Below, piece after piece: positions 62,541 to 64,000 of a DNA stretch of 64,000 bases (positions are counted from its first letter, which is position 1; each line of letters opens with the position of its first letter). Location: contig NZ_LMSE01000002.1 of assembly GCF_001428065.1 (NCBI RefSeq), positions 194,919 through 258,918 of the forward strand, given 5' to 3'. The notes under the pieces were generated by a model, which searched no databases, was not told where the DNA came from, and saw nothing but the letters and a program-made list of their open reading frames with translations. A program made the position numbers and the translations under genes. The stretch is from Nostocoides sp. Soil756. Its GTDB lineage: Bacteria > Actinomycetota > Actinomycetes > Actinomycetales > Dermatophilaceae.

Positions 62541-63046
62541 GGCGTGCCCTCGCGCTCGCGGCGCAGCTCGGCGGCCCGCAGGACGGCCGCGACGATGTTC
62601 TGGTAGCCGGTGCAGCGGCACAGGTTGCCCGAGATGGCCTCGCGCGCCTCGTCGGCCGAGGGGTCGGGGTGCTCGTCGAGGTAGGCGCTGATGGTGGTGA
62701 CGAACCCCGGTGTGCAGAAGCCGCACTGGAGCGCGTGGCACTCGACGAAGGCCTGCTGCACGGGGTCGAGGTCGGCGGGGTCGTGGCCGATGCCCTCGAC
62801 GGTGGTGACGTCGTGGGCCTGGGCGGTGACGGCGAACATCAGGCAGGCGCGGGCCGGCTCGCCGTCGACGAGCACCGTGCACGCCCCGCAGACGCCGTGC
62901 TCGCACCCGACGTGGGTGCCGGTGAGGCCCAGGTCGTGGCGCAGGAAGTCCGAGAGCAGCCGGCGGGCCGGGGCCGCGGCGGTGCGCCGGACCCCGTTGA
63001 CGCGGACCGTGATGTCGAGCAGCGGGTCGGCGGCGGACTGGCTCAT
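62537..63046 (-). CDS. Molybdenum hydroxylase small subunit (two [2Fe-2S])
   Basis: 169 residues. The plant-type cluster motif is C-x4-C-x2-C in VGCEHGVCGACTVLVDG with a fourth cysteine in ARACLMF; the second, helical cluster is CGFCTPGFV and NLCRCTGYQNIV. It begins with ITVRVNGVRRTAAAPARRLL and is of the usual length. It carries electrons from the Mo site to FAD. It overlaps both neighbours by 4 bases, so the subunits are translationally coupled. Confidence 0.96.
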   Translation of the reverse strand: MSQSAADPLLDITVRVNGVRRTAAAPARRLLSDFLRHDLGLTGTHVGCEHGVCGACTVLVDGEPARACLMFAVTAQAHDVTTVEGIGHDPADLDPVQQAFVECHALQCGFCTPGFVTTISAYLDEHPDPSADEAREAISGNLCRCTGYQNIVAAVLRAAELRREREGTP

Positions 63047-63915
63047 GCCGCTCCCTCCCGGACGCCGGTGGTGGTCGAGACCAGGCTGCGGACGGTGAGC
63101 TCGGCGGCCAGCATCCGGCGGTAGTCGGCGCCGGCGTGGATGTCGGACTCGGGGTCGACGTGCGCGCGCACGGCCTCGGTGACGGCGTCGAGCGGGAGAG
63201 CCCCGACCCGGGCGCCGGCGAGCACGGGGGTGAGGACGAGGACGTCGGGGACGGGGGTCACCGAGACGAAGGAGGCCCGGGCGCCGGTGACGGTGTTGCC
63301 GTCGGTGCTGACCGCGAGCGCGACCCCGGCCAGCGCGTAGTCGCCCGAGCGCCGCGCCGACTCGGCGAAGCCGGTGCGGGTGCCGGCCGGGAGGCGCCCG
63401 AACCGCACCGCCACGACCAGCTCGTCGGCCTCGAGGACGGTCTCGAGCGGGCCCAGGAAGAAGCCGTCGGCGGCCACCTCGCGGGTCCCGCGGGGGCCGG
63501 TGACCTCGAGGACCGCACCGGTGAGCACGGCGACCGCCGGCATCTCGCCCGCGGGGTCGGCGTGGGCCAGTGACCCGACGGTGGTGCCGCGGGTGCGGAT
63601 GGCCGGGTGGGCGACGTGGCGCACCGCCTGGCGCAGCAGGGGGAGCGCCGCGGCGGCGCCGTCGTGCCGCTCGAGGCCGGCGTGGCGGACCAGCGCGCCG
63701 ACCCGCACGTGCTCGGCGGTGACCTCGACGGTGTCGAGCCCGGCCACCCCGTTGACGTCGACCAGGTGCCCGGGCGAGGCCAGGCGCATGTTGAGCACCG
63801 GGACCAGGCTCTGCCCGCCGGCCAGGACCTTGCCGTCGGGCCCGACCTGCGCGAGCACCGCGACCGCCTCCTCGACGGTCCGGGGTGCGTGGTGGACGAA
63901 CGGGGCGGGCTTCAC
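63043..63915 (-). CDS. Molybdenum hydroxylase FAD subunit (CoxM/XdhB-like)
   Basis: 290 residues. FAD binding shows in KVLAGGQSLVPVLNMRLA and TRGTTVGSLAHADPAGEMPAV; the C-terminal CO_deh_flav_C domain runs from VRFGRLPAGTRTGFAESARR to the end. It is the first gene of the operon coxM-coxS-coxL-coxG-nitrilase. GTG 63915 (MKPAPFVHHAPRTVEEAVAVL) is preferred because the family starts here and CAGGAT lies 7 bases upstream. The frame stays open further upstream without family similarity. Confidence 0.94.
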   Translation of the reverse strand: MKPAPFVHHAPRTVEEAVAVLAQVGPDGKVLAGGQSLVPVLNMRLASPGHLVDVNGVAGLDTVEVTAEHVRVGALVRHAGLERHDGAAAALPLLRQAVRHVAHPAIRTRGTTVGSLAHADPAGEMPAVAVLTGAVLEVTGPRGTREVAADGFFLGPLETVLEADELVVAVRFGRLPAGTRTGFAESARRSGDYALAGVALAVSTDGNTVTGARASFVSVTPVPDVLVLTPVLAGARVGALPLDAVTEAVRAHVDPESDIHAGADYRRMLAAELTVRSLVSTTTGVREGAA

Positions 63916-63922
63916 CTGGTCG

Positions 63923-63928
63923 ATCCTG
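63923..63928 (-). promoter_or_regulatory. -10 box, leaderless promoter of the Mo-hydroxylase operon
   Basis: CAGGAT (minus strand), 7 bases before GTG 63915. The last 70 bases of the window beyond it show no gene. Confidence 0.45.
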
Positions 63929-64000
63929 CCTCTCGGGGGTCGGTGGTGGTGGGAACGGGAGGGGTGGAACAGGCGCGCCCCGCCCGGTGCCGGCACCGGG

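Noticed and set aside
60126..63915. True aerobic CO dehydrogenase
   Set aside because: The large subunit has PYRGAGR in place of the required AYXCSFR active-site loop.

Overview
The window is very GC-rich, rich in GTG starts, and packed with short gene overlaps. Together with the mycobacterial-type genes (MurT/GatD, PcrA with a C-terminal RNA-polymerase-binding domain, PspC-domain kinase, DUF6350 next to sucCD) this points to an actinobacterium, most likely a Micrococcales member close to Intrasporangiaceae/Dermatophilaceae. That placement is inference from gene content and order; no rRNA or tRNA gene is visible. Both window edges cut through transcription units.

Layout. 1-8.6 kb: the tail of a large secreted lectin/Ig-like protein, a DedA protein, a heterodimeric ABC exporter with one decayed ATP site, and MOSC, SURF1 and DUF3817 genes. 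8.6-15 kb: guaA, an alpha/beta hydrolase, the lipid II amidation pair murT-gatD, and an M18 aminopeptidase. 15-23 kb: an envelope-flavoured region with a flippase-like protein, PIG-L deacetylase, GT4 glycosyltransferase, Nudix protein, and a divergent PspC/toastrack protein opposite a PspC-histidine kinase/LuxR regulator pair. 23-29 kb: small redox and repair genes (quinone reductase, GNAT, family-5 uracil-DNA glycosylase, D-amino-acid oxidase, ArfB, LigD-type polymerase, a small secreted protein). 29-42 kb: conserved housekeeping genes pcrA, M23 peptidase, M4 peptidase, sucC-sucD, DUF6350, purN, an F420/PPOX protein, and a ZTP riboswitch in front of purH.

42-64 kb is accessory and looks like a nitrogen-compound catabolic region. 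It has an operon carbamate kinase - cyanuric acid hydrolase/barbiturase - YqcI/YcgG (GntA-like haem N-hydroxylase family) - DUF1989, with a formate/nitrite-type channel behind it. It also has hydantoinase/oxoprolinase genes hyuAB, and an operon of a three-subunit molybdenum hydroxylase (form-II motif, not true CO dehydrogenase) with CoxG and a nitrilase-family amidase, followed by a broken ridA-like gene. Interleaved are a class III CoA transferase, a three-gene TetR operon with a tandem perfect operator and an unusual methyltransferase-DCC fusion, and a flotillin/NfeD pair. The best case for an undescribed system is this set; one reading is ring oxidation by the Mo enzyme, ring opening by the barbiturase-type and hydantoinase enzymes, and handling of the urea-like products. 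The substrate cannot be read from sequence.

Two genome-scale signals stand out. First, a family of long palindromic elements (four copies at 6.7, 22.7, 37.5 and 41.7 kb) lies at gene 3' ends, with compensatory stem changes. Second, about sixteen genes carry a TANNNT-like -10 box ending 6-7 bases before their start codon, the signature of leaderless transcripts; this was used to choose several starts.
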